Assembly (NCBI GenBank): GCA_027924585.1
Contig: BSBM01000917.1
Span: forward strand, 8,609,501-8,673,500
Direction of reading: 5' to 3'
Length of the DNA stretch: 64,000 nt
DNA from: Larix kaempferi
Lineage: Eukaryota > Streptophyta > Pinopsida > Pinales > Pinaceae
Shown here: piece by piece, positions 24,281 to 35,934 of the stretch
Numbering within the stretch: position 1 is the first letter of the stretch
Layout: each line of letters starts with the position of its first letter
Notes under the pieces: generated by a model
What the model was told of the DNA's origin: nothing
The model's input: only the letters and a program-made list of their open reading frames with translations
Database searches by the model: none
Made by a program: the position numbers and the translations under genes

Positions 24281-24600
24281 AACGAGAATGATATTATAAC
24301 AGCATCTGCACGAGCAAGGAGTCATCAACATCATACGTGATACATCTATAAATCATTGGAAGCTCTCTCAACATCATCAGTAACTCAAGCAGTTACTGGA
24401 ACATCAACATCTTCAGTAGTGAGTCTTCATCTTCTGCAACACTCGAACAACTACAACAACATCAATATCTAAATCCTCACGATCGTCAGCATCATCATCA
24501 CACAATCATCAGCATCGTCATCACACAATCATCAGCATCGTCATCACACGATCAACATCGTCGTCTATATCAACACGATCAACATCGTCACATCATCTCG

Positions 24601-24744
24601 ATCTACATCATCTGGATCATCTCGATCTACAGCATCTGGATCATCTCGATCTACAGCATCTGGATCATCACGATCTACAACATCTGGATCATCTCGATCT
24701 ACAGCATCTGGATCATCTCGATCTACAACATAAGTATCCTCAAC
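24601..24744 (-). repeat. 24-bp tandem repeat, six copies
   Basis: 'atctac' recurs at 24601, 24625, 24649, 24673, 24697 and 24721. On the element's sense strand one frame reads an eight-residue acidic repeat, roughly VDRDDPDA, within a 60-codon ORF (24565-24747). The period is a multiple of three and no domain is present, so coding is possible but unsupported. Just upstream (24480-24590) are related 'atcatcagcatcgtc' repeats. Confidence 0.85.
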
Positions 24745-24774
24745 CACACAAGTACATTAATAAATACATGTATC

Positions 24775-24905
24775 ATCAAAAGTATGTATTCTCACCAATA
24801 CATCTATCATCAAAACATGTATTCTTACTAATACATATATCATCAAAAGCATGTATTCTCACTAATACATCTATCATCAAAAGCATGTATTCTCACTAAT
24901 ACATC
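24775..24905. repeat. 34-bp tandem repeat, four copies
   Basis: 'gtattct' recurs at 24785, 24819, 24853 and 24887. The units contain 'aatacatctatcatcaaaa'. Non-coding. Confidence 0.8.
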
Positions 24906-24969
24906 TATCAATACAAGTATCCACACCGATACAAGTATACACAACAGCAACATACCCTGCAACACACAT

Positions 24970-25880
24970 GATCCAATTACGGGATGGTCAATCCCTCTCA
25001 CTTTAGGACATAGGTCCAAGGATGATACAATCCTGATCCACTTATGGGATGATCAATCCCTCTCAATTTAAGACATCTCTCATGTCTATGGACGATGCAA
25101 TCCAGATAAACTTACAGGATGATCAATCCTTATCCTTTTAAGACACCTCACCATGTCTAAGGATGATGCAATCCCGAATCAACTTATAGGATGATTAGTC
25201 CTTATCACTTTAAGACACCTTACCATGTCTAGGGATGATGCAATCCCAATCTACTTACAGGATGATTAGTCCTTATCACTTTAAGACACCTCACCATGTC
25301 TAGGGACGATGCAATCCCAATCTACTTACAGGATGATTAGTCCTTATCACTTTAAGACACCTCACCATGTCTAGGGACGATGCAATCCCAATCTACTTAC
25401 AGGATGATTAGTCCTTATCACTTTAAGACACCTCACCATGTCTAGGGACGATGCAATCCCAATCTACTTACAGGATGATTAGTCCTTATCAATTTAAGAC
25501 ACCTCACCATGTCTAGGGACGATGCAATCCCAATCTACTTACATGATGATTAGTCCTTATCACTTTAAGACACCTCACCATGTCTAGGGACGATGCAATC
25601 CCAATCCACTTACATGATGATTAGTCCTTATCACTTTAAGACACCTCACCATGCCTAGGGACGATTCAATCCCAATCTACTTACAGGATGATTAGTCCTT
25701 ATCACTTTAAGACACCTCACCATGTCTAGGGACGATGCAATCCCAATCTACTTACAGGATGATTAGTCCTTATCACTTTAAGACACCTCACCATGTCTAG
25801 GGACGATGCAATCCCAATCTACTTACAGGATGATTAGTCCTTATCACTTTAAGACAAGTCTGATGTCTAGGGACGATGCA
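24970..25880. repeat. 71-bp tandem repeat, about 13 copies
   Basis: 'gatgattagtcc' recurs at 25261, 25332, 25403 and onward every 71 bp. Inner units (about 25190-25850) are almost identical, while the leftmost units (24970-25190) are more divergent, with 'gatgatcaatccc'. The pattern suggests recent local expansion within an older array. Confidence 0.88.
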
Positions 25881-25890
25881 ATCCCATCAC

Positions 25891-26210
25891 GTACATTTTG
25901 AACCCAGTTCATGGACGATGCAGTCCTCACGTACATTTTGAACCTAGTTCATGGATGATACAGTCCTCATGTACATTTTGAACCCAGTTCATGGACGATG
26001 CAGTCCTCACGTACATTTTGAACCCAGTTCATGGACGATGCAGTCCTCACGTACATTTTGAACCCAGTTCATGGACGATGCAGTCCTCACGTACATTTTG
26101 AACCCAATTCATGGACGATGCAGTCCTCACGTACATTTTGAACCCAGTTCATGGACGATGTAGTCCTCACGTACATTTTGAACCTAGTTCAGGGACGATG
26201 CAGTCCTATC
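25891..26210. repeat. 40-bp tandem repeat, eight copies
   Basis: 'gtacattttg' recurs at 25891, 25931, 25971, 26011, 26051, 26091, 26131 and 26171. Each unit ends with 'gatgcagtcctcac', which resembles the 'gatgcaatccc' part of the adjoining 71-bp unit, so the two arrays probably share an origin. Confidence 0.88.
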
Positions 26211-26520
26211 TTCAATTTTCGGAGACATTAGTCTACGGCTCAATTCTGGGACTGAGGTCCGGGGAAGATGCAATCCCCTACCTGTTCATTCAGGACTTCA
26301 TTCTCAGAGACATCATGTCTATGGCTCTCTTTAGGACTGAAGTCCAGGGATGATCCAATCCTCTCATGTCCACCAAGGACTTCATTTTCGAAGACATACA
26401 TCTACAGCTCTCTTTAGAACAAGTGTTCAAGGATGATACAATCCCTCTTCTTTCTCGGAGACACTTGTCTACGGCTCACTTTATAACTTGTGTTCAAGGA
26501 TGATGCAATCCTCACATGTA
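26211..26520. repeat. Degenerate repeats related to the 71-bp and 40-bp arrays
   Basis: 'gatgcaatcc'-like segments at about 26265, 26349, 26434 and 26500 alternate with 'gacat...gtctacggctc'-like segments. Spacing is irregular (66-85 bp). Non-coding. Confidence 0.6.
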
Positions 26521-28130
26521 TTCTCATCAATTTACTATCGATCCTGGGAACCCATACAGAACCTGATTCACACTTCTTCTTTAATTACACCATTAAGAGA
26601 ATGGTCTTATCTAGCCACTTGGAGCAAACATCTCATCATGATTCTCTTCCTCTTTCTAAGAGAATCTTCTAGCCACAAGCCTTCTTTAGTGTGTTTGATT
26701 TGAATTTTTTTTTTTTTTGTTGAACATCCATTGCTTGTTCAGTGTTCATCATTCATCATGATCTTTCCTACAAATCAAAATTAAGTACATGATTAGTAAT
26801 ACTTCATAATCATCAAATCATATTGATATGATAACCTATTATGCATACAGATATCATTTACATAGTTATGCAACTATTTTGACCAATACTTTGGCACAAC
26901 ACTTTCCCATATCCTGTATGCATACAGTGGCTATCTAGATGCCTTCCATCTCTACCAGAACATACTATCGAGAGTGTGCACAATTCTCAGCATGTCAGCA
27001 AAGAGGTTTCATTCTAGACAAGCAACAATGGAATGTTTGTCCAACTTACCAATCATATGCATATTAGTAGTATACTGTTCAATGCGCTATGAATGTTTAC
27101 ACTCAGCATCATATATTCTAGGAATACAAATATGCATACAAGCAATATCATTTACTATTTCAAATAACAACTCAAATACTTATCTTTTATGTTTGTGTGG
27201 TTGCCTCTCGTTTGATCTTCTATATGTCTTTTGAACTTCTATTCATTTTGTACCACTGTGCATGCTCAAGTGTGCACTAGTGTCATCATCATGATCTCAT
27301 ACACAAACATACATTCATTAGTATATTCTCAATATTATCAAAACATTCTAATTCTAAATAATCTTGAATAAGTATAGTCATGATCATTAGTATTCAGGGT
27401 TTCAAGGAAGTCTTCTTTTACTCATGCATATTCTTGTTTGATCATAGTACTCTTCTGGTTAATTAAATCATCAAGATAAGAGACATAATATGCATAAACC
27501 CTTGATTACTAACTTTATGAATAAGCATAACCAATCATACCAAGTATACTTATATAAGGGATCCTAACACAAGGTAAGATTCTAACTTGACATAGGAAAA
27601 CATACCTGGATTAGTAAACCTGCTTAGTTATGTACAACATACCTAAACAATCTCTTCAATGATTTAGAGATCCTGAGCTAGAACTTGCATGTCTCATAGG
27701 TTAAGCATAATATAACAAAGTCATACATACCTCGTAAGTAGAACAAAGATTATGGATGAGTCTTTGTCTTCATGTTGTCATGGTCATGGAACTTGATTTG
27801 TCTTTTGTGATGTACCTGTATCTTGTTAGCAGACAACATCAACCTCACACAACACCATAATGCATTAGTACAATCACATAGCCCTAATCAATGAATGTCT
27901 TCGATAATTCACATGTATTCATACCGTTACTAGGGTGATAAGACAATTCTAACATTAATCAAGATTGTACTAATAAATAATATGGATAAATAATATGAAG
28001 ACAAACACATTATGAACTTAATCAAGAATCAGATTTCAAGACATACCTGAACCTCCTTAAGTCATACCTGTCGAGACTTCTTGTAGTCTTCTTATGTAAG
28101 GCCTTAGCCTCAACTCCCCCTGAAACTTGA
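26521..28130. other. AT-rich interior of the LARD-like element, no gene
   Basis: Only short frames of 60-90 codons occur, none with a recognisable domain. A 14-T run is near 26705. No internal LTR or second insertion is visible. Confidence 0.6.
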
Positions 28131-28299
28131 TCTGGAGCTTGATTAGGGTTTGCTAGAGAAACCCTAAAAATTCAATCTTTGACTTTCACACTTCTGAATG
28201 GATGGAAGGATGTGTCTTGCTGAGCTGATCAAACTAGCATACTTCAATTTTGAAATCTCCAAAATTTGACCCCTCAAAATTGCCTTCAAAAATTATGGA

Positions 28300-28620
28300 T
28301 CTTCTGGACAGGAACCCGAACTAGGGTTTGATGAAGCCCACCCTTCTGTCGAATCAAAAGGTTCGATCCAAGGCTCTAAACTCTTGTTTTTCTATGGAGC
28401 TTCCAGCCGTGGTTACAGACTTCAAAAAATTCCAACTTTTGCTGAAGCCCTAATTTTCCATCTTTCCGATCAAAATCCCGAACTGGGGTTTGATAAAGCC
28501 CGGTCTTCTACCCAACCAAAAAATTCGATCTTGGTCTCTAAATTTCGATTTTCCTGAGTAGCATTCAGCCGTTGATTCCAATTCCAAAAATTCTAACTTT
28601 CTCCGAAACCCTAAATTCCG
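28300..28620. repeat. Imperfect direct repeat, about 162 bp, two copies
   Basis: 'ccgaactagggtttgat' at 28316 recurs as 'ccgaactggggtttgat' at 28478. Each is followed by 'ttcgatc..ggctctaa'- and 'cagccgtggtt'-like segments. Divergence is clearly higher than between the LTRs, so the duplication predates insertion. Confidence 0.65.
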
Positions 28621-28752
28621 GAAGCCATGAATGAAGGTGCTCCAAAAATAATTCTGTTTTGACAGAAAGATGTACCTGATTGTTTCTGCTATAACTCTGA
28701 AATTTTTGCTCCACAAGGTCTGACCTCAATTGGATTTTCTGAGAGAGAGTTA

Positions 28753-29106
28753 TGCCAAGTGTCGTAACGTGACCTGTTTATGGGATAAAACAGTAGAGCG
28801 AAATTGTACGGCGTGCCACGTGTCACAGGTTCCGCTTCGGCCTCTGAAAAAGTTTCCTGTGATAGTATAGTCTGTGTACTACCTGTCACTTTTTACAAAA
28901 TTTCATTTGGAGCTTCCTAGCCCAATTTATGCCAAGTGTCGCAACGTGACCTGTTTATGGGATAAAACATGAGAGTGAACTTGTAAGGCATGCCATGTGT
29001 CACTGGTTTATCGTCAGCCTCTGAAAACATTTCCTGAGATATTACAGTCTGTGTAATACCTGTCACTTTTTACGAAATTTCATTTGGAGCTTCCTAGCCC
29101 AAGTTA
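28753..29106. repeat. 177-bp direct repeat, two copies
   Basis: 'tgccaagtgtcg' at 28753 and 28930 starts two copies that share 'aacgtgacctgtttatgg' and 'tttcatttggagcttcc'. They differ at scattered positions. No gene is present in either. Confidence 0.8.
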
Positions 29107-29401
29107 TGACCTTTTTTCCTAGGTCACCTGATTTTGACTGAAATCTGGAAGAGGCAGAAACCCTAACTTGTACTGATCATAACTCAAAAAGTACAACGAA
29201 TCGGAGGGTTCCCTTTGGACACAAGGTACCTGGGGATGTTATCTACGACCTGTAAACTTTTTAGATCCTGAACCTTCGCATAAATGGATTTATAGCGAAA
29301 GTTCCATGATGACTGGTGTTTGCTATGTAAAACCCAAACCTTCAAATTGTCGCAAGTGAAGCAAGTGTCGTAAGTGCCATACATTGCCTTCCTTCAAGTT
29401 A
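29107..29401. other. Leader of the LARD-like element, no gene
   Basis: The stretch between the 177-bp repeats and the primer-binding site. A 66-codon minus-strand frame (29184-29384) is in the sense direction but shows no gag-like feature. Confidence 0.5.
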
Positions 29402-29413
29402 GCTCTGATACCA
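29402..29413 (-). other. Primer-binding site, tRNA-iMet (minus strand)
   Basis: The plus strand GCTCTGATACCA is the reverse complement of TGGTATCAGAGC and abuts the right LTR with no spacer. It fixes the element's orientation as minus. Confidence 0.93.
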
Positions 29414-30017
29414 TGTTAAGATTTAATATGCTAAGACAGAAAATAGCAGCATTACATTCCATTTCAAAATAATAGTACATACAGGATCACTGAAGAAACA
29501 ACAAGCATATCATAAACACAAGAGACACAGATTTATCTTGGGAAACCCTCATGGGGTAGAAAACCCAATAAAGCTTCCTCAATATAGATGACCAGCAATA
29601 TACAAAGATGTAACCCTGAGCATAAGCTCCTCCTTCTCCATAGCATAACTCTCCTCCACAAGTGCACCACTCTCAAGTGAGTGAGTGTGTGTAAAATGAG
29701 GAATACACCTCCTCTATTTATACACTACTCCGACTTGTCTTTTACACAAAACATGTAGGCTCGTATTTAACCAATAGGTTAAATACCCCACTACAACTGA
29801 CTGGGCCGACCCCTCTAGGGTGGTCTAATAACCCTTTGACCCACATAACACATACAGGGCCAACCCCCACTAGGGAAGTCTAATAACCCAAGTTACCACA
29901 ATCTGACGGAGGAATAAACATCTCCAGATATACAATAAGGTCTTCAAGGAGGAATGAAACATCTCCAGAATAATAAAGTACAAATATAATATTCTTTGAA
30001 GTTACAATATCTCAACA
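29414..30017 (-). repeat. 5' LTR of the LARD-like element (right copy)
   Basis: 604 bp, nearly identical to the left copy, with one base fewer in 'aacaacaagc'. It drives transcription leftward if active. Confidence 0.93.
29714..29722 (-). promoter_or_regulatory. TATA box in the 5' LTR, minus strand
   Basis: The plus strand CTATTTATA reads TATAAATAG on the sense strand, a strong plant TATA match. It is conserved in the other LTR at 23968-23976. Confidence 0.6.
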
Positions 30018-33000
30018 AGTTGGCATGCATACTTGTCTACCAACGGGACGTCCACATCTATTCTCAAATTTCAATTCCCAGAAGTTGGTCAAAGTCAAAA
30101 CGCCACCATGAGTTTTCGCTAGAATTGAGCTTATAGGGTGTGAAATTAGCTCGTAACGTCACGGAAGTTGTTATTCGCGCATGTCTACAAATGGGACATA
30201 CAAATCTATTCTCAATTTTCAATTCCGGGAAGTAGGTCAAAGCCGAAACGCGACCGTGTGTTTTCTCTAGAGTTGGGCTTAAAGGGGGAGAAAATAGCTC
30301 AGAACGTCACGAAAGTTGGTGTGGGTGCTTGTCTACCAATGGGACATCCAAAACTATTCTCAAATTTCAATTCCGGGAAGTTGGTCAAAGTTGAAACTTG
30401 ACCGTGTGTTTTTGCTAGACTTGGGCTTAAAGGGTGGGAAAATAGCTCAGAACGTCACGAAAGTTGGCATGTGCACTTTTCTAGCAACGGGACTTCCAAA
30501 TCTATTCTCAAATTTCAATTCCAAGAAGTTGGTCAAAGTCGAAACGCCACCATGCATTTTCGCAAGACTTGATCTTAAAGGGTGTGAAATTAGCATGTAA
30601 TGTCACGAAAGTTGTTGTGCGTGCATGTCTACAAATGGGACATCCAAATCTATTCTCAATTTTCAATTCCGAGAAGTAGGTCAAAGCCGAGATGCGATCG
30701 TGCATTTTCTCTAGAGTTGGGCTTAAAGGGGGAGAAAATAGCTCAGAACGTCACGAAAGTTGGTGTGGACGCTTGTCTACCAATGGGACATCCAAAACTA
30801 TTCTCAAATTTCAATTCCGAGAAGTTGGTCAAATTTGAAAATCGACCGTGCGTTTTTGCTAGACTTGGGCTTAAAGGGGGAGAAAATAGATCGAAACGTC
30901 ACGAAAGTTGGTGTGGACGCTTGTCTACCAATGGGACATCCAAAACTATTCTCGAATTTCAATTCCGAGAAGTTGGTCAAAGTTGAAACTCGACCATGCG
31001 TTTTCGCTAGACTTGGGATTAAAGGGCGGGAAAATAGCTCGGAACGTCATGAACGTTGGCATGCACACTTGTCTACCAACGGGAAATCCAAATCTATGCT
31101 CAATTTTCAATTCCGAGAAGTTGGTGAAAGTCGAAACGTGATTGTGCGTTTTCGCTAGACTTGGGCTTAAAGGGTGGGAAAATAGCTCGGAACGTCACGA
31201 ATGTTGGCGTGCGCACTTGTCTACCAACGGGACATCCAAATCTATGCTCAATTTTCAATTCCGCGAAGTTGGTCAAAGTCGAAACTCGACCGTGCGTTTT
31301 CCCTAGACTTGGGCTTAAAGGGGGAGAAAATAGCTCGGAACGTCACAAAAGTTGGCATGGCCGCTTGTCTACCAATGGGACATCCGAAAGTATTCTCAAA
31401 TTTCAATTCCGAGAAGCTGGTCAAAGTCGAAACTCGACCGTGCATTTTCGCTAGACTTGGGCTTAAAGGGGGAGAAAATAGCTCAGAATGTCACAAACGT
31501 TGGCATGGACGCTTGTCTACCAATGGGACATCCAAATCCATTCTCAATTTTAAATTCAGCGAAGTTGGTCAAAGTCGAAACTCGACCATGCATTTTCGCT
31601 AGACTTGGGCTTAAACGGTGGGAAAATAGCTCAGAACGTCACGAAAGTTGGTGTGCGCACTTGTCTACCAACGGGACATCGAAATCTATGCTCAATTTTC
31701 AATTCCATGGAGTTGTTCAAAGTCGAAACTCGACCATGCCTTTTCGCTAGACTTGGGCTTAAAGGGGGAGAAAATAGCTCAGAACGTCACGAAAGTTGGC
31801 ATGGACGCTTGTCTACCAATGGGACATCCAAATCTATTCTCAAATTTCAATTCCAAGAAGTTGGTGAAAGTTGAAACTCGACCGTGCGTGTTCAATAGAC
31901 TTGGGCTTAAAGGATGGGAAAATAGCTCGGAACGTCACGAAAGTTGGTGTGCGCACTTGTCTACCAATGGGACATCCAAATCTATGAAGAATTTTCAATT
32001 CCGCGAAGTTGGTCAAAGTCGAAACTCAACTGTGCGTTTTTGCTAGACTTGGGGCTTAAATGTTGGGAAAATAGCACGGAACGTCACGAAAGTTGGCATG
32101 CGCACTTGTCTACCAACGGGACATCCAAATCTATGCTCAATTTTCAATTCCAACTAGTTGGTCAAAGTTGAAATGCCACCATGCGTTTTCGCTAGACTTG
32201 AGCTTAAAGGGTGTGAAATTAGCTCGTAATGTCACAAAAGTTGCTATGTGCGCATGTCTATGAATGGGACATCCAAATCTATTCTCTATTTTCAATTCCG
32301 AGAAGTAGGTCAAAGCCGAAACGCGACCGTGCGTTTTCTCTAGAGTTGGGGTTAAAGGGAGAGAAAATAGCTCGGAACGTCACGAAAGTTGGTGTGCACA
32401 CTTGTCTACCAATGGGACATCCAAAACTATTCTCAAATTTCAATTCCGAGAAGTTGGTCAAAGTTGAAACTCGACCGTGCGTTTTCTCTAGACTTGGGCT
32501 TAAAGGGGGAGAAAATAGCTCGGAACATCACGAAAGTTGGCGTGCACGCTTGTCTTCCAATGGGACATCCAAATCTATTCTCAAATTTCAATTCCCAGAA
32601 GTTGGTCAAAGTCAAAACGCCACCATGCATTTTTTCTAGACTTGAGCTTAAAGGGTGTGAAATGAGCTCATAACGTCACAAAAGTTGTTGTGCGCGCAAG
32701 TCTATAAATGGGACATCCAAATCTATTCTAAATTTTCAATTCCGAGAATTAGGTCAACGTCGAAATGCGGCTGTGCGTTTTCTCTAGAGTTGGGCTTAAG
32801 GGGGAGAAAATAGCTCGAAACGTCACGAAAGTTTGTGTGAACGCTTGTCTACCAATATGACATCCAAAACTATTCTCAAATTTCAATTCCGAGAAGTTGG
32901 TCAAAGTTGAAACTCGACCGTGCGTTTTCGCTAGGCATAGGCTTAAAGGAGGAGACAAAAGCTCGGAACGTCACGAAAGTTGGCGTGGATGCTCGTCTAC

Positions 33001-35934
33001 CAATGTGACATCCAAATCTATTCTCAAATTTAAATTTCGAGAAGTTGGTCAAAGTTGAAAATCGATAGTGCATTTTCGCTAGACTTGGGCTTAAAGGGTG
33101 GGAAAATAGCTTGGAACGTCATGAAAGTTGGCGTGTGCACTTGTCTACCAACGGGACATCCAAATCTATGCTCAATTTTCAATTCTAAGAAGTTGGTCAA
33201 AGTCAAAACTTGACCGTGTGTTTTCGCTAGACTTGGGCTTAAAGGGGGAGAAAATAGCTCGGAACGTCACAAAAATTGGCGTGCACGCTTGTCTACCAAT
33301 GGGACATCCAAATCTATTGTCAAATTTCAATTCCCTGAAGTCAGTCAAAGTCAAAACGCCACCATGCATTTTCGCTAGACTTGGGATTTAAGGGTGTGAA
33401 ATTAGCTCGTAACGTCATGAAAGTTGCTGTGCGCACATGTCTACAAATGGGACATCCAAATCTATTCTCAATTTTCAATTCTGAGAAGTAGGTCAAAACC
33501 AAAACGTGACCGTGCGTTTTCTCTAGAGTTGGGCTTAAAGGGGGAGAAAATAGCTTGAAACGTCACGAAAGTGTGCGTGGACGCTTGTCTAGAAATGGGA
33601 CATCCAAATCTATTCTCAAATTTAAATTCCGAGAAGTTGGTCAAACTTGAAAATCGACCGTGCGTTTTCACTAGACTTGGGCTTAAATGGTGAGAAAATA
33701 GCTCGGAACGTCACGAAAGTTGGCGTGCGAACTTGTCTACCAACGGGACATCCAAAACTATGCTCAAATTTCAAATCCAAGAAGTTGGTAAAAGTCGAAA
33801 CGCCACCATGCGTTTTCGCTAGACTTCAGCTTAAAGGGTGTGAAATTAGCTCGTAATGTCACAAAAGTTGCTGTGCGCACATGTCTACAAATGGGACATC
33901 CAAATCTATTCTCAAATTTCAATTCCGAGAAGTTGGTCAAAGTTGAAACTCGATTGTGCGTTTTCACTAGACTTGGGCTTAAAGGGCGGGAAAATACTTG
34001 GGAACGTCATGAAAGTTGGTGTGCGCACTTGTCTACCAACGGGACATCCAAATCTATTCTCAAATTTCAATTCCGAGAAGTTGGTCAAAGTCGAAACGCC
34101 ACCATGCGTTTTCGCTAGACTTGAGCTTAAAGGGTGTGAAATTAGCTCGTAATGTCACGAAAGTTGTTGTGCGCGAATGTCTACAAATGGGACATCCAAA
34201 TCTACGCTCAAATTTCAATTCCGAGAAGTTGGTCAAACTTGAAACTCGACCGTGCCTTTTTGCTAGACATGGGCTTAAAGGGGGAGAAAATAGCTCGGAA
34301 CGTCAAGAAAGTTGTTGTGGACGCTTGTCTACCAATGGGACATCCAAAACTATTTTCAAATTTCAATTCCGAGAAGTTGGTCAAAGTTGAAACTCGACCA
34401 TGCGTTTTCGCTAGACTTGGGATTAAAGGGTTGGAAAATAGCTCGGAACGTCACAAAAGTTGGCGTGCGCACTTGTGTACCAACGGGACATCCAAATCTA
34501 TGCTCAATTTTCAATTCCGAGAAGTTGGTGAAAGTCGAAACTCAACCGTGTGTTTTCGCTAGACTTGGGCTTAAAGGGTGGGAAAATAGCTCGGAACCTC
34601 ACGACCGTTGGCGTGTGCACTTGTCTACCAACGGGACATCCAAATCTATTCTAAATTTTCAATTCCGCAAAGTTGGTCAAAGTCGAAACTCGACTGTGGG
34701 TTTTCGCTAGACTTGGGCTTAAAGGGGGAGAAAAAAGCTCGGAACGTCATGAAGGTGTGTGTGGACGCTTGTCTACCAATGGGACATCCAAAACTATTCT
34801 CAAATTTAAATTCCAAGCAGTTTGTCAAAGGTTAAACTCGAGCATGTGTGTTCATTAGACTTGGGCTCAAAGTGTTGGAAAATAGCTCAGAACATCACGA
34901 AAGTTAGTGTGCGCACTTTTCTACCAATGGGACATCCAAATCTACGACCAAATTTCAATTCCGAGAAGTTGGTCAAAGTTGAAACTCGACCGTGCGTTTT
35001 CGCTAGACTTGGGATTAAAGGGTGGGATAATAGCTTGGAACGTCACGCAAGTTGGCATGTGCACTTGTCTACCAACGGGACATCGAAATCTATCATCAAT
35101 TTTCAATTCTGAGAAGTTGGTGAAAGTCGAAACTCTACCGTGCGTTTTCGCTAGACTTGGGCTTAAATGGGGAGAAAAAAGCTCGAAACATCACGAAAGT
35201 TAGCGTGGATGCTTGTCTACCAATGGGACATCCAAATCTATTCTCAAATTTAAATTCCGAGAAGTTGGTCAAAGTTGAAAATCGACCGTGCGTTTTCGCT
35301 AGACTTGGGCTTAAAGGGTGAGAAAATAGCTCGGAACGTCACGAAATTTGGCGTGCGCACTTGTCTACCAACGGGATATCCAAATCTATGCTCAATTTTC
35401 AATTATGAGAAGTTGGTCAAAGTTGAAACTCGACCGTGCGTTTTCGCTAGACTTGGGCTTAAAGGGAGGGAAAATAGCTCATAACGTCACGAAAGTTGTT
35501 GTGCGCGCATATCTACAAACGGGACATCCAAATCTATTTTCATTTTTCAATTTCGAGAAGTAGGTCAAAGCCGAAACGCGATCGTGCGTTTTCTCTAGAG
35601 TTGGGCTTAAAGGGGGAGAAAATAGCTCGGAACGTCACGAAAGTTGGTGTGGATGCTTGTCTACCAATGGTACATCCAAAACTATTCTCAAATATCAATT
35701 CCGAGAAGTTGGTAAAGTTGAAACTCGACCGTGCGTTTTCGCTAGACTTGGCCTTAAAGGGGGAGCAAAAAGCTCGAAACGTTGGCGTGGACGCTTGTCT
35801 AACAATGTGACATCCAAATCTATTCTCAAATTTAAATTCCAAGAAGTTGGTCAAAGAAGAAAATCGATCGTGCATTTTCGCTAGACTTGGGCTTAAAGGG
35901 TGAGAAAATAGCTCGGAACGTCACGAAAGTTGGA
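30018..35934 (+). repeat. Satellite A, block 3 (about 40 copies)
   Basis: Starts with the second AGTTG target copy and continues the 148-bp phase and orientation of block 2. The same monomer types are present. A 9-bp deletion is seen near 35780. It ends at '...gtcacgaaagttgg' (35934) and passes directly into satellite B. Confidence 0.95.

Larger units (their letters stand above)
23667..30017 (-). mobile_element. LARD-like non-autonomous LTR retrotransposon
   Basis: 6351 bp, inserted in satellite A with a perfect 5-bp target duplication AGTTG (23662-23666 and 30018-30022). The LTRs are 605 and 604 bp, TG...CA. The reverse complement of the tRNA-iMet primer-binding site abuts the right LTR, and the complement of a polypurine tract abuts the left LTR, so the element reads right to left. 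The 5142-bp interior has no recognisable gag, protease, reverse transcriptase or integrase. It is rich in tandem repeats. By eye the LTRs differ at four positions plus one indel (about 0.7%), so it is much younger than the gypsy-type element. It would need proteins from another element to move. Confidence 0.93.

Noticed and set aside
24480-26210. Short regular repeats as a CRISPR array or a replication origin with iterons
   Set aside because: They lie inside an LTR retrotransposon bounded by target duplications, with no spacers and no associated genes.
26488-27234. 60-86-codon frames in the LARD-like interior as genes
   Set aside because: No domain, wrong strand for the element, and AT-rich low-complexity composition.
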